Of a stretch of DNA of 64,000 nucleotides, positions 9,417-19,197 are shown in pieces. The DNA is from Bacillota bacterium (GTDB lineage: Bacteria; Bacillota; Bacilli; Alicyclobacillales; SLC66), in assembly GCA_021828865.1 (NCBI GenBank), contig JAJZCW010000015.1, forward strand, positions 1 through 64,000, written 5' to 3'. The first letter of the stretch is position 1. Each line of letters begins with the position of its first letter. The notes beneath the pieces are model-generated. The model made no database searches, was not told where the DNA came from, and worked only from the letters and a program-made list of their open reading frames with translations. The position numbers were made by a program, and so were the translations under genes.

Positions 9417-9884
9417 ATGGACTTTCATGGATCGATAAAAGTAATAGTTTTTAAAATGGCTGACCAGTTTTTTGGAGTCGATGTGGGACAGGTTATGTCG
9501 ATTGAACGCGTCAGCGATATCACTAGCGTGCCGCAGACAATTTCGTATGTAAAGGGTATCATCAACCTGCGGGGAGTGGTTACACCAGTAATAGACCTGC
9601 GTGAACGCCTCGGATTGCCCACTCAGACATATGCTGCTGAATCCCGCTTGATTGTCGTAAGAAACAACAATCAAGATATTGCGCTGATCGTTGATGCAGC
9701 CAATGACGTCATGGACATAGAAGGCAGTACCATTGAATCTCCTCCTGATGTTATTGGCGGTGTCAAAGCTACTTATTTGTATGGAGTGGCAAAATTGAAA
9801 GATCGGTTGCTGGTTTTGCTGAACCTGAATCAAATTTTGAATGAAAATGAAATTCAACAAGTGCAGATGATTACGGGGGTATAA
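9417..9884 (+). CDS. cheW: Chemotaxis coupling protein CheW
   Basis: CheW links receptors to the histidine kinase CheA. The 155-aa protein shows the two-barrel CheW pattern with VFKMADQFFGVDVGQVMSIE, YVKGIINLRGVVTPVIDLRE and the C-terminal LYGVAKLKDRLLVLLNL. TAAGGGGGAT lies 6 bases before ATG 9417. In B. subtilis cheA lies between cheB and cheW. Here only 42 bases separate cheB and cheW and they contain no trace of it. A CheV can be excluded because there is no receiver domain. Confidence 0.93.
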   Translation: MDFHGSIKVIVFKMADQFFGVDVGQVMSIERVSDITSVPQTISYVKGIINLRGVVTPVIDLRERLGLPTQTYAAESRLIVVRNNNQDIALIVDAANDVMDIEGSTIESPPDVIGGVKATYLYGVAKLKDRLLVLLNLNQILNENEIQQVQMITGV

Positions 9885-9886
9885 CT

Positions 9887-10507
9887 GTGAAAAGCAAGTA
9901 TCAGCTGGGAGACGATGCTGCAGACGCTCTTAGAGAAATAGGTAATATTGGGGCGGCTCATGCTGCCACTGCATTGTCACAAATTTTGCATCAAACGGTG
10001 GAAATGCAGGTTCCCCAAGTTGAGTTGATTCCATTCGACGAAATTGCGGACGTTGTGGGTGGCCCTGAGGCAATTGTAGCGTGCGTATATTTAAAAGTTA
10101 CAGGAGACTTGAGCGGTAATATGTTTTTTATTCAGTCGTTGGATTCTGCGAAGCAATTAACGGGTGAAGTCTTATCTGAAGTGAAACAGGTTGAAGTTTT
10201 GAATGAGCTTGAAATGTCGGCACTTGGCGAAATGGGTAATATTTTGACTGCTTCTTATTTATCTTCGCTTACTGATTTTACAAAATTAAAAATGTATCCT
10301 TCGATTCCCTACATTTCTATTGATATGGCTCAAGCCATTTTAACGATTGGCTTGCTATCCGATGCGCCTATGGGAGATTATGCTTTGGTAATACATACTT
10401 CGATCCATAATTCAAAAGCAATGGAAAAAGCGCATATTTTTCTGCTTCCCGACCCTGGCCAAGAAGTGGTGTTGCTTCACGCGCTTGGAATGGAGATTCA
10501 AAAATGA
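9887..10507 (+). CDS. cheC: CheY-P phosphatase CheC
   Basis: CheC dephosphorylates CheY-P and forms a complex with CheD. The 206-aa protein has both pseudo-symmetric active-site helices: ALREIGNIGAAHAATAL near the start and ALGEMGNILTASYLSSL in the middle. Each carries the Glu-x-x-Asn pair. The length matches B. subtilis CheC. It overlaps cheD by 4 bases (ATGA), fitting stoichiometric production of the two partners. Confidence 0.95.
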   Translation: MKSKYQLGDDAADALREIGNIGAAHAATALSQILHQTVEMQVPQVELIPFDEIADVVGGPEAIVACVYLKVTGDLSGNMFFIQSLDSAKQLTGEVLSEVKQVEVLNELEMSALGEMGNILTASYLSSLTDFTKLKMYPSIPYISIDMAQAILTIGLLSDAPMGDYALVIHTSIHNSKAMEKAHIFLLPDPGQEVVLLHALGMEIQK

Positions 10508-10980
10508 TTCATAAGGTAGGAATGGCGGATGCCAAAGCCGCAAAGGATGGAGATTCTTTGCGTACATTGGGTCTAGGTTCTTGTGTAGGGATTACGCTAT
10601 ATGATGAATTGACAAAAGTGGGTGGAATGGCTCATATCATGCTCCCAGTAAGTAATGTGGACAAAGAAGTGAATCCTGCAAAGTATGCGGATACAGGAAT
10701 TCCATATTTACTTGAAATGGTATTGAGTCTAGGGGCGGCAAAACCAAGGTTAAAAGCAAAGATAGCTGGAGGGGCACAGATGTTTGCCAATGCGCATGGA
10801 CTCGAGGTGATTCGTGTGGGCCCAAGGAATGTGGAGGCCGTTCAAGAGGCATTAGGAAAACTGAATATTCCTATTGTTGCTTCAGCAGTTGGTGGTAACT
10901 TTGGAAGGACCATTGAGCTTGATTGTACGACTGGTAAGTTGGGAATTAGAACTGCACAATATGGCGAGAGCGTGATTTGA
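10504..10980 (+). CDS. cheD: Chemoreceptor glutamine deamidase CheD
   Basis: CheD deamidates receptor glutamines and stimulates CheC. The 158-aa product has the catalytic cysteine C27 in LGLGSCVGITLYD, His44 in GGMAHIMLP and Thr21, the triad known from the family. Overlap with cheC suggests translational coupling. In B. subtilis sigD follows. Here a DUF342 gene follows after 9 bases. Confidence 0.96.
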   Translation: MIHKVGMADAKAAKDGDSLRTLGLGSCVGITLYDELTKVGGMAHIMLPVSNVDKEVNPAKYADTGIPYLLEMVLSLGAAKPRLKAKIAGGAQMFANAHGLEVIRVGPRNVEAVQEALGKLNIPIVASAVGGNFGRTIELDCTTGKLGIRTAQYGESVI

Positions 10981-10989
10981 AGGAGACCG

Positions 10990-12420
10990 TTGAACTGCAT
11001 GGCATCAGAAGACGCCTTAAATAATGTAGGCATCATCACTAACTACATTAAAATATCTGTGAGCAAAGATCGTTTGTTTGCGTATGCAGATTTTCGCGAT
11101 CCACCTCTAGACAATGAGGAGATTAAATTTTCGGGAAGGGACTTGCTTGAATTAATTGAAAAATCCGGCGTACGTAAAGGGGTGATTCCTGAATCAGAGG
11201 CCAATCACTTGATTTTAAGTTGGATGAGCAAAATGGATCATGTGGAAGTTGCTAAGGGAATTCCCCCCACATCGTCTACCGATGACAAGATTGAATTTCT
11301 TTTTGAAAAAGAAATTGTAGCTGCGCCCAAGCAAAAAGATGACGGTTCTGTTGACTATAAAGAGCTTGGCATCTTGCAAATGGTCAATGCTAATGAGCGT
11401 TTGGCTATGATAAGGAGGGGGATTCCTGGAACTCCCGGGGTTGATGTATATGGCAATGAAATTCCCATAAAACCTCCCAAGCAATTAAAGTTACCGAAAG
11501 GTAAATTTACCTATGAGTCATCGGATGGGATCATTCTTTTTTCTGAAATCAATGGGCAGATCATTTATGCAGGAGATCAGAAAATCAGTGTTTCTCCAGT
11601 TTTTCATGTGAAAGAAAATGTGGACTTTTCAACAGGCAATATCAATTTTAATGGCAGCGTGGTAGTTCATGGGAATGTGAATGCAGGATTCCTGATTAAA
11701 GCGGAAGGCAATATTGAAGTGATGGGTATCGTCGAAGCGGCTGATTTAAAGGCAGATGGTGATATCGTCATTCGAGGTGGCATTCAAGGTTCTACCACAA
11801 CAAGAATCATTTCAGGAGGGACCATTCGCGCGCTCTATTTGCAAAATGCAGTGGTGAATGCTATTGGTGATGTGATCGTATCAGACAGTATCATGAATAG
11901 CGTAGTGCAGGCTAATGAGGTAAGAGTTATTGGCAAGCGTGGACTTCTCGTGGGAGGACTGACTAGAGTGAAAAAGGGCTTGTTTGCCCGAATCATCGGT
12001 TCGCACATGGGAGCAAAAACTCGAATTGAACTAACATATTTTAAACAGCTTGAAGAGAGCATCCATCAATTAGAAGGTGAACAAGCGAAAAAAATGCAGG
12101 AGTTGGCCAAAATTGAAGAAGTGATTTCGAAAATGCATCAATTGGAAACACTGCGAAAGACCTTGACGCCTGAACAGGAAGAGAATAAGGCAAGATTGAT
12201 GGAGACATTAGCAGTAGAAAAAGAAAGGCTTCATGAGATTAACCAACAGTATCAGGACAAACTTGCAGAAAAAGCATCAGCGCCAAAGTCCATTGTGGAG
12301 ATCGGTTCAATTGCCTACCCTGGAGTAATTGTTTCGACGGGAAACGAGACGATTGAACTCGAAGAGATTTTGCAATCAACAAAAATTATTCAGGATGAGA
12401 ACGGTTTGCAAAATAGCTGA
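10990..12420 (+). CDS. DUF342 / FapA-family polymer-forming protein
   Basis: This is a DUF342 family member, sometimes named FapA, of unclear function. An N-terminal region of about 180 residues contains RRGIPGTPGVDVYGNEI, a hallmark of the family. A right-handed beta-helix follows (about 190-345, with repeated hydrophobic-Gly rungs such as GNIEVMGIVEAADLKADGD). A charged coiled coil lies at about 355-430, before a short C-terminal beta segment. The start is uncertain: TTG 10990 is 4 bases after AGGAG, while ATG 10999 is 13 bases after it. The gene lies within the che operon, so a role in motility or envelope structure is likely but not proven. Confidence 0.85.
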   Translation: MNCMASEDALNNVGIITNYIKISVSKDRLFAYADFRDPPLDNEEIKFSGRDLLELIEKSGVRKGVIPESEANHLILSWMSKMDHVEVAKGIPPTSSTDDKIEFLFEKEIVAAPKQKDDGSVDYKELGILQMVNANERLAMIRRGIPGTPGVDVYGNEIPIKPPKQLKLPKGKFTYESSDGIILFSEINGQIIYAGDQKISVSPVFHVKENVDFSTGNINFNGSVVVHGNVNAGFLIKAEGNIEVMGIVEAADLKADGDIVIRGGIQGSTTTRIISGGTIRALYLQNAVVNAIGDVIVSDSIMNSVVQANEVRVIGKRGLLVGGLTRVKKGLFARIIGSHMGAKTRIELTYFKQLEESIHQLEGEQAKKMQELAKIEEVISKMHQLETLRKTLTPEQEENKARLMETLAVEKERLHEINQQYQDKLAEKASAPKSIVEIGSIAYPGVIVSTGNETIELEEILQSTKIIQDENGLQNS

Positions 12421-12454
12421 ATCATCAACAGACAGAAAGGAGGAACGAGGAGCG

Positions 12455-12934
12455 ATGTCATACGTTTATGTTTTTTTGGCAGGATTACTTATTGCCATAT
12501 TGGCTTTTAGTGTGAGAAGCATGAGATCGAGCAAACGCCCTCGCCAGGTGCTAGACAACCTGGAGCATTTCATTGAAGAAATGGAAGCAGAAAACGATCG
12601 TTTTGTTGAAATGGTCTCTCATTTGAGAAAAAAAATGGATGAAGAAAACCTGAGTATCAATAACCGGATAGCAGGACTCACTACAGAAATCAAGAGAATG
12701 GGAGATCGTTTGCAAAGTTTGGAGAGATCTAGTTCATTTATGGTCCCTGAAGAAATTGGAAAGATCACTGAGGTGAAAGAACCCCCATCATTTTTATCTC
12801 CCAAATATCAGGAGGTGGCTCGTCTTCTCATTCAGGGAAAGGAAACTCAAGCTATCGCCAAAGAGTTAGGCATTGGTCGAGGAGAAGTAGATTTTGTAGC
12901 TCGTCTATTAGAAAGCGAGCGTGAAGGTCAGTGA
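12455..12934 (+). CDS. SwrB/YlxL-like membrane-anchored coiled-coil protein
   Basis: The 159-aa product has one N-terminal membrane helix (about residues 4-22). A coiled-coil region (about 35-90) and a C-terminal segment with QAIAKELGIGRGEVDFV that reads like a helix-turn-helix follow. B. subtilis SwrB (YlxL), which promotes flagellar export gate activation, has the same order and occupies the same place at the end of the fla/che operon. Sequence similarity cannot be measured here, so the name is by architecture and context. ATG 12455 follows GAAAGGAGGAACGAGG. A longer frame from 12329 would overlap the preceding gene by 92 bases. Confidence 0.7.
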   Translation: MSYVYVFLAGLLIAILAFSVRSMRSSKRPRQVLDNLEHFIEEMEAENDRFVEMVSHLRKKMDEENLSINNRIAGLTTEIKRMGDRLQSLERSSSFMVPEEIGKITEVKEPPSFLSPKYQEVARLLIQGKETQAIAKELGIGRGEVDFVARLLESEREGQ

Positions 12935-13437
12935 ATATCAGACCTAATTTTTATGGAGGAATTGGACTTGGGATCATGGCGGCATCAGTAATTTTGGGGG
13001 TCATTCATCTAAATCTGGTGAATCAGAATGGCAAGCAAACTACAGAACTCGATACGCAAATACATACATTGCAGAAAAATAATCAGCGATTGCATCGACA
13101 ACTGAGTTTTTTACGGCAGGAATCAGCAAACCTTGCCAAAAAAAACGCGACAGTCCGTACCTTAAGTAACAGATCTACCCAACATTCAAATCGCAATGGT
13201 AAAGTAGCTGTAAAACAACTACCATCATCAACAGCCGGCTTTGTAACCATTGTGGTCTATCCTGGAATGTCTGTCGCGAATATTGCATCATTGCTTTCGA
13301 GTTCAGGGATTATCGCTTCGCCTGAAACTTTTATCATTCAGGCAATTAAGTACAATCGTCCGCTTCGTGCCGGTAAATTTACATTTCAAGTCAATGAATC
13401 CATTTCTAAAATTTTATACGTGATGGCAACGAATTGA
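12931..13437 (+). CDS. Small membrane-anchored protein with MltG/YceG-like N-domain
   Basis: The 168-aa product has an N-terminal membrane helix (about 9-28), a short coiled coil, and a C-terminal module VVYPGMSVANIASLLSSSGI to PLRAGKFTF. This resembles the LysM-like substrate-binding domain that precedes the catalytic domain of endolytic transglycosylase MltG/YceG. The catalytic domain itself is absent, so enzyme activity is unlikely. It starts at GTG 12931, overlapping the SwrB-like gene by 4 bases, and ends the motility operon. Function unknown; peptidoglycan binding is inference. Confidence 0.7.
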   Translation: MNIRPNFYGGIGLGIMAASVILGVIHLNLVNQNGKQTTELDTQIHTLQKNNQRLHRQLSFLRQESANLAKKNATVRTLSNRSTQHSNRNGKVAVKQLPSSTAGFVTIVVYPGMSVANIASLLSSSGIIASPETFIIQAIKYNRPLRAGKFTFQVNESISKILYVMATN

Positions 13438-13469
13438 CAAATGGGGATTACTACTCGATAAATGTGCTC

Positions 13470-13498
13470 TTGCTTGAAAATACTGATAATGATATACT
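13470..13498 (+). promoter_or_regulatory. Sigma-A promoter of rpsB-tsf
   Basis: A -35 TTGCTT (13470-13475) is separated by 17 bases from -10 TATACT (13493-13498), which is preceded by TG at 13490-13491 as an extended -10. Transcription would start near 13505, leaving a leader of about 100 nt before rpsB. Confidence 0.6.
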
Positions 13499-13517
13499 CT
13501 TGCAGGTGAAAATCACA

Positions 13518-13579
13518 CGTCAGTTGAGGAAGGTTAAGTCTGCAGAAGCAGGGGACTATTCTGAAGAAACTGACGGAGG
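13518..13579 (+). promoter_or_regulatory. Structured 5' leader of rpsB
   Basis: CGTCAGTT (13518-13525) pairs perfectly with AACTGACG (13568-13575) and closes a domain. Inside it AGTCTGC and GCA...GACT form a second stem around an AGAA loop. The 3' strand of the outer stem runs into GGAGG at 13575-13579, upstream of the true start. Position and structure fit autoregulation by ribosomal protein S2, which is inference. Confidence 0.45.
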
Positions 13580-13602
13580 AAAAACTTGAAGGGAGAATTG
13601 GA

Positions 13603-14316
13603 ATGGCAGTCATATCAATGAAACAATTGCTGGAAGCTGGTGTGCATTTTGGTCATCAGACCCGCCGCTGGAATCCGAAAATGGATAAGTACATCTTTAC
13701 GGAACGGAACGGAATTTACATCATCGATCTTCAGAAAACCGTGAAGAAGGTCGAAGAAGCCTATAATTTTGTCCGCGAAGTTGCTGCAGAAGGAAAATCA
13801 ATTCTGTTTGTTGGCACGAAAAAACAGGCACAAGAATCAGTGAGAGAGGAATCGATCCGCTCTGACAGTTATTTTGTCAATCAACGCTGGTTGGGCGGAA
13901 CCTTGACTAACTTTAATACGATTCAAAAACGAATTGATCGTCTGCGCGCACTCGAAAAGATGGAAGAAGATGGGACGTTCGATGTTCTTCCCAAAAAAGA
14001 AGTCATCTTACTTCGCAAAGAAAAAGACAGACTGGAGAAATTTCTCGGTGGTATTAAGAACATGGAGAAACTACCAGGTGCACTTTTTGTCATTGATCCT
14101 CGTAAAGAGAGAATTGCTGTAGCAGAAGCTCGTAAGCTTGGTATTCCGATCGTCGGAATTGTTGACACCAATTGTGATCCGGACGAAATCGACTATGTGA
14201 TCCCTGGTAATGACGATGCGATTCGTGCTGTCAAATTGCTGTGCGGCAAAATGGCAGATGCAATTCTTGAAGGACGCCAGGGTGGAGAAGAAGAAACCGA
14301 GGAAGTTGGCGTTTAA
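13603..14316 (+). CDS. rpsB: 30S ribosomal protein S2
   Basis: S2 is a late-binding protein of the small subunit that also contacts S1. The 237-aa product starts [20 protein letters not shown] and has the family signatures [13 protein letters not shown] and [11 protein letters not shown], followed by an acidic C-terminus. The start ATG 13603 follows AAGGGAGA. It begins the conserved rpsB-tsf-pyrH-frr cluster. Confidence 0.99.
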   Translation: MAVISMKQLLEAGVHFGHQTRRWNPKMDKYIFTERNGIYIIDLQKTVKKVEEAYNFVREVAAEGKSILFVGTKKQAQESVREESIRSDSYFVNQRWLGGTLTNFNTIQKRIDRLRALEKMEEDGTFDVLPKKEVILLRKEKDRLEKFLGGIKNMEKLPGALFVIDPRKERIAVAEARKLGIPIVGIVDTNCDPDEIDYVIPGNDDAIRAVKLLCGKMADAILEGRQGGEEETEEVGV

Positions 14317-14319
14317 TCA

Positions 14320-14357
14320 AGCAAAAAGTGATTGTGGCTTGTCCATTATTTTTTGCT
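14320..14357 (+). repeat. Inverted repeat between rpsB and tsf
   Basis: AGCAAAAA (14320-14327) is complementary to TTTTTGCT (14350-14357) with a 22-base loop. The stem is AT-rich and the T-run lies within its 3' arm, so it may act as a weak terminator or processing site that lowers tsf relative to rpsB. No measurement supports this. Confidence 0.35.
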
Positions 14358-14378
14358 AGATGAATAGGAGTGAAATTA

Positions 14379-15032
14379 ATGCCAGCAGTGACTGCAAGTA
14401 TGGTAAAAGAACTTCGGGAAAAAACAGGGGCCGGCATGCTTGATTGCAAAAAAGCATTGGAAAAATCCGAAGGCAATATGGAGAAAGCAATCGAAATTTT
14501 ACGCGAACAAGGGTTGTCTTCCGCTGCGAAAAAAGCAGGAAGAATTGCGGCAGAGGGTGTCGTCGAATCGTACATCCATGCAGGTGGTAGAATTGGCGTG
14601 TTAGTCGAAGTGAACTGCGAAACTGACTTTGTGGCCAAAACGGAGGACTTCAGACTGTTCGTCCGTGATATCGCAATGCACATTGCAGCGACTAGACCAG
14701 AATACCTGAAGCGTGAAGACATTCCACAGGATGTTGTCGATCATGAAGCGGAAATTTTCCGTCAGCAGACGTTGAATGAGGGGAAACCCGAACACATTGT
14801 CGATAAGATTGTTGCCGGTAAAGTAGATAAGTACCTTCGTGAGCTTTGCTTGATTGATCAGGCGTTTGTTAAGGATCCTTCTGTCACGATCAGTGAACTG
14901 GTCAATCAGATGATTGCCAAGATCGGAGAGAACATTTCTATACGCCGTTTTGTAAGGTATGAAATGGGCGAAGGTTTGGAAAAGAAACAAGATGATTTTG
15001 TTGCAGAAGTAATGGCGCAGGTGAAAAAATAA
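14379..15032 (+). CDS. tsf: Translation elongation factor Ts (short form)
   Basis: EF-Ts exchanges GDP for GTP on EF-Tu. The 217-aa protein has the N-terminal UBA-like domain with [17 protein letters not shown] and the core with [14 protein letters not shown]. It is about 75 residues shorter than the B. subtilis protein and lacks the second half of the dimer core, a form common in other Bacillota. ATG 14379 was chosen because TAGGAG lies 8 bases upstream. GTG 14370 overlaps that site. Confidence 0.97.
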   Translation: MPAVTASMVKELREKTGAGMLDCKKALEKSEGNMEKAIEILREQGLSSAAKKAGRIAAEGVVESYIHAGGRIGVLVEVNCETDFVAKTEDFRLFVRDIAMHIAATRPEYLKREDIPQDVVDHEAEIFRQQTLNEGKPEHIVDKIVAGKVDKYLRELCLIDQAFVKDPSVTISELVNQMIAKIGENISIRRFVRYEMGEGLEKKQDDFVAEVMAQVKK

Positions 15033-15062
15033 CAGTGTCATGGAAAAGTGACGATGAGTAAC

Positions 15063-16403
<1,341 letters not shown>

Positions 16404-16440
16404 TGATATTGAGAAGTGTATGGTTCTGGAGGATACTGGG

Positions 16441-17211
16441 ATGAGGCCGTTTGGAATAAGACGTAAGCGACGGGATTCGGCCACAACAGATAATCAGCAT
16501 CAGATTATTCAACATGTTCCTGATCATATTGCGATCATCATGGACGGAAATGGACGATGGGCCAAGGCTAGGGGACTTCCCCGCATTGCGGGCCATCATT
16601 CCGGAATGCTTGCAATGCGCGAAGTGGTGAGAGCGTGCGACGATTTGGGAGTCAAGTATTTAACCCTGTATTCTTTCTCTACTGAAAACTGGAAGAGACC
16701 GCGACAAGAAATTGAATATCTATGGCGCTTGGTTGACGAATTTTTCGCATTGGATATTGAAGAATTGGTGGAACGCAATGTGCGGATCACCATTCTTGGC
16801 GATACGACAGAATTGCCGGCACCTACTCAGGCAACGGTCAATCGAGCCTTGCAATTGACGGCTTCCAATACTGGATTGAGGTTGCAATTTGCCTTAAATT
16901 ACGGCAGCAGAAGGGAAATCGTGGAAGCTGTACAAGCGATTTCCGAAATGACGGTACTAGGAAATATAAAACCAGAAGAGATTAACGAAAAAACATTTAG
17001 TGATGCGCTTGCAACCAAAGGGATACCCGATCCCGATTTGCTCATCAGGACCTCAGGGGATCAAAGAATCAGCAATTTTTTATTGTGGCAAATTGCCTAT
17101 ACTGAATTATACTTTGTAGAGGAAATGTGGCCGGAATTCAAACGTCGGCATTTGGAAGACGCCATACGCGCCTATAACGCGAGAGAACGACGGTATGGCG
17201 GGTTAAAATGA
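16441..17211 (+). CDS. uppS: Undecaprenyl diphosphate synthase (isoprenyl transferase)
   Basis: UppS condenses eight isopentenyl diphosphates onto farnesyl diphosphate to make the lipid carrier for wall synthesis. The catalytic IMDGNGRWA motif with Asp35 and the C-terminal RTSGDQRISNFLLWQ are present. GGAGG at 16428-16432 sits 8 bases before ATG 16441, so I prefer this start (256 aa). ATG 16420 would add seven residues without a ribosome site. cdsA follows 8 bases after the stop. Confidence 0.97.
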   Translation: MRPFGIRRKRRDSATTDNQHQIIQHVPDHIAIIMDGNGRWAKARGLPRIAGHHSGMLAMREVVRACDDLGVKYLTLYSFSTENWKRPRQEIEYLWRLVDEFFALDIEELVERNVRITILGDTTELPAPTQATVNRALQLTASNTGLRLQFALNYGSRREIVEAVQAISEMTVLGNIKPEEINEKTFSDALATKGIPDPDLLIRTSGDQRISNFLLWQIAYTELYFVEEMWPEFKRRHLEDAIRAYNARERRYGGLK

Positions 17212-17219
17212 GGTGAACC

Positions 17220-17999
17220 ATGTTACGTCAGCGTGTGATAACAGCTGTGATCGGAGCGGTGTTGATCTTTGTCGCTGTTAATTTGGGCGGCATATGGTTG
17301 GCTATTTTTTTTGCTGTGATTGCGGCAATTAGCACACTAGAGATAGGTACCATGATGAAAGTGCCACAATGGAGCGTAGAAAGTGTAATAGCCGTACTTT
17401 ACACCGTTCTTATGGTGATTTGGCCGGCTTTTGAGAGGTTTTGGTATATTCTCTTCTATTTGCTTTTGGTATTAACGATTGTCAGAAGAAAGCAATTTTC
17501 TTTTGCTGGTGCAGGAGTGCTTTTCGCTGGGGCACTATATTCAAGCTATGCATTCCGAACCTTGTTGGACCTTCGGCATATGAATTATGGATTCACATGG
17601 GTATTGCTTGTTTTTTTTGCCATATGGGCAACAGATACAGGCGCCTTTTTTGTGGGACGAGCTTTCGGTGGACGTAAGTTGATGCCTGAGGTAAGCCCTA
17701 AAAAAACCGTCTCAGGTGCGATTGGCGGATTTATACTGGCGATTGTCGTCGCCGCGATTTTTGGCAGCTTGAGTGTGAAAAATGGCTTTCATTTATGGTG
17801 GCAATTCGCAAGTATTGGTGCGGTAATTTCTGTTGCCGGGCAAATCGGAGACCTTGTGGAATCCGCCTTGAAGCGCAATTATGAGGTGAAGGATTCTGGG
17901 TGGTTATTACCGGGGCATGGCGGCATTCTTGACCGATTTGACAGCTTGCTCCTTGCCGCCCCCATCGCATATCATTTAATCATATGGTTATTTAAGTGA
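17220..17999 (+). CDS. cdsA: Phosphatidate cytidylyltransferase
   Basis: CdsA makes CDP-diacylglycerol from phosphatidate and CTP in the membrane. The 259-aa protein has about seven hydrophobic segments and the family signature near the end, KDSGWLLPGHGGILDRFDSL, preceded by SPKKTVSGAIGG and QIGDLVESALKR. Its product feeds PgsA encoded further right in the window. Confidence 0.97.
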   Translation: MLRQRVITAVIGAVLIFVAVNLGGIWLAIFFAVIAAISTLEIGTMMKVPQWSVESVIAVLYTVLMVIWPAFERFWYILFYLLLVLTIVRRKQFSFAGAGVLFAGALYSSYAFRTLLDLRHMNYGFTWVLLVFFAIWATDTGAFFVGRAFGGRKLMPEVSPKKTVSGAIGGFILAIVVAAIFGSLSVKNGFHLWWQFASIGAVISVAGQIGDLVESALKRNYEVKDSGWLLPGHGGILDRFDSLLLAAPIAYHLIIWLFK

Positions 18000-18027
18000 G
18001 GAAAAAGAAAGCGGGGCATTCAGTTCA

Positions 18028-19197
18028 TTGCAAAAATCCATTGCAATCATAGGCTCAACAGGTTCGATTGGAACGCAAACACTGGATGTAGTGCGTGCAC
18101 ATCCGGAAGATTTTCGTGTAGTGGCCATGACTGCCAACCGACAGACAGATCTATTGATTGAATTTATTCGTGAATTTCGTCCGGAGTTTGTAGGAGTTCG
18201 AGATGAAGAACAAGCCGAAAAAATTAAGCGCGAATCACCATATTCGGTAGAAGTGGGACTTGGCATCGAAGGGCTTATTGCAGCAGCAACCTGGAGTGGT
18301 GTCGCTATGGTGGTTAATGCGGTCGTGGGAGCCGCAGGCATCATGCCTACTATTGTCGCGCTGAAGAATGGTAAGGACGTGGCACTCGCCAATAAAGAGA
18401 CATTGGTGGCAGCAGGTCAACTGGTATGGCAAGCAGCAGAGGTTGGCAAGTCACAGGTGATCCCGGTGGATTCAGAGCATGCTGCGATTTTGCAATGCTT
18501 GCTTGGCAACGAAATGAATAGTATACAGAAATTGGTTTTGACGGCTTCGGGCGGCCCGTTTCGTGGCTATACTAAAGAAATGTTAAAAAACGTAACAGTA
18601 TCCAACGCACTCGCTCATCCCACCTGGAAAATGGGGGCTAAAATCACTGTCGATTCCTCTACTTTAGTGAATAAGGGCTTTGAGATTATTGAGGCCCATT
18701 ATCTGTATCACACGCCTTATGATCAAATTGATGTGCTGATTCATCCACAAAGCATCATCCATTCGATGGTATATTATCATGATGGTGCAGTCATGGCCCA
18801 ATTGGGTTCCGCAGATATGAGAATCCCTATTCAGTTTGCGCTTTACGGCGGCAATATAAGGGTAAAATCCTCGTGGAACCCACTTGATCTCACCACGATC
18901 AGTTCGCTAACCTTTGAACCTCCGGACCGGAAAACATTTCCGGCGCTTGACCTTGCATACCATTGCGGACGTACGGGAGGTACCTATCCGGCTGTGTTTA
19001 ATGCAGCGAATGAGGCAGCGGTAATTGCGTTTCTTGATGAACAATTACCTTACTACCAAATTGTTGAAACAGTGATGCGTACGCTGGACGCTCATGATTC
19101 CATCTCATCGCCTACGCTGGATCAGGTGATGGAAATAGATGCTTGGGCGAGAATGGAAGCTGCGAGAATTATCCGTGAGAGGAGGGCTTTCTCGTGA
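18028..19197 (+). CDS. dxr: 1-deoxy-D-xylulose 5-phosphate reductoisomerase
   Basis: Dxr converts DXP to MEP with NADPH, the committed step of the MEP isoprenoid pathway that supplies UppS. The 389-aa product starts with the NADPH-binding IIGSTGSIGTQTLDVV and has VDSEHAAILQCL and KITVDSSTLVNKGFEIIEA. The start is TTG 18028 with a weak GCGGGG upstream. It overlaps rseP by 4 bases (GTGA). Confidence 0.98.
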   Translation: MQKSIAIIGSTGSIGTQTLDVVRAHPEDFRVVAMTANRQTDLLIEFIREFRPEFVGVRDEEQAEKIKRESPYSVEVGLGIEGLIAAATWSGVAMVVNAVVGAAGIMPTIVALKNGKDVALANKETLVAAGQLVWQAAEVGKSQVIPVDSEHAAILQCLLGNEMNSIQKLVLTASGGPFRGYTKEMLKNVTVSNALAHPTWKMGAKITVDSSTLVNKGFEIIEAHYLYHTPYDQIDVLIHPQSIIHSMVYYHDGAVMAQLGSADMRIPIQFALYGGNIRVKSSWNPLDLTTISSLTFEPPDRKTFPALDLAYHCGRTGGTYPAVFNAANEAAVIAFLDEQLPYYQIVETVMRTLDAHDSISSPTLDQVMEIDAWARMEAARIIRERRAFS

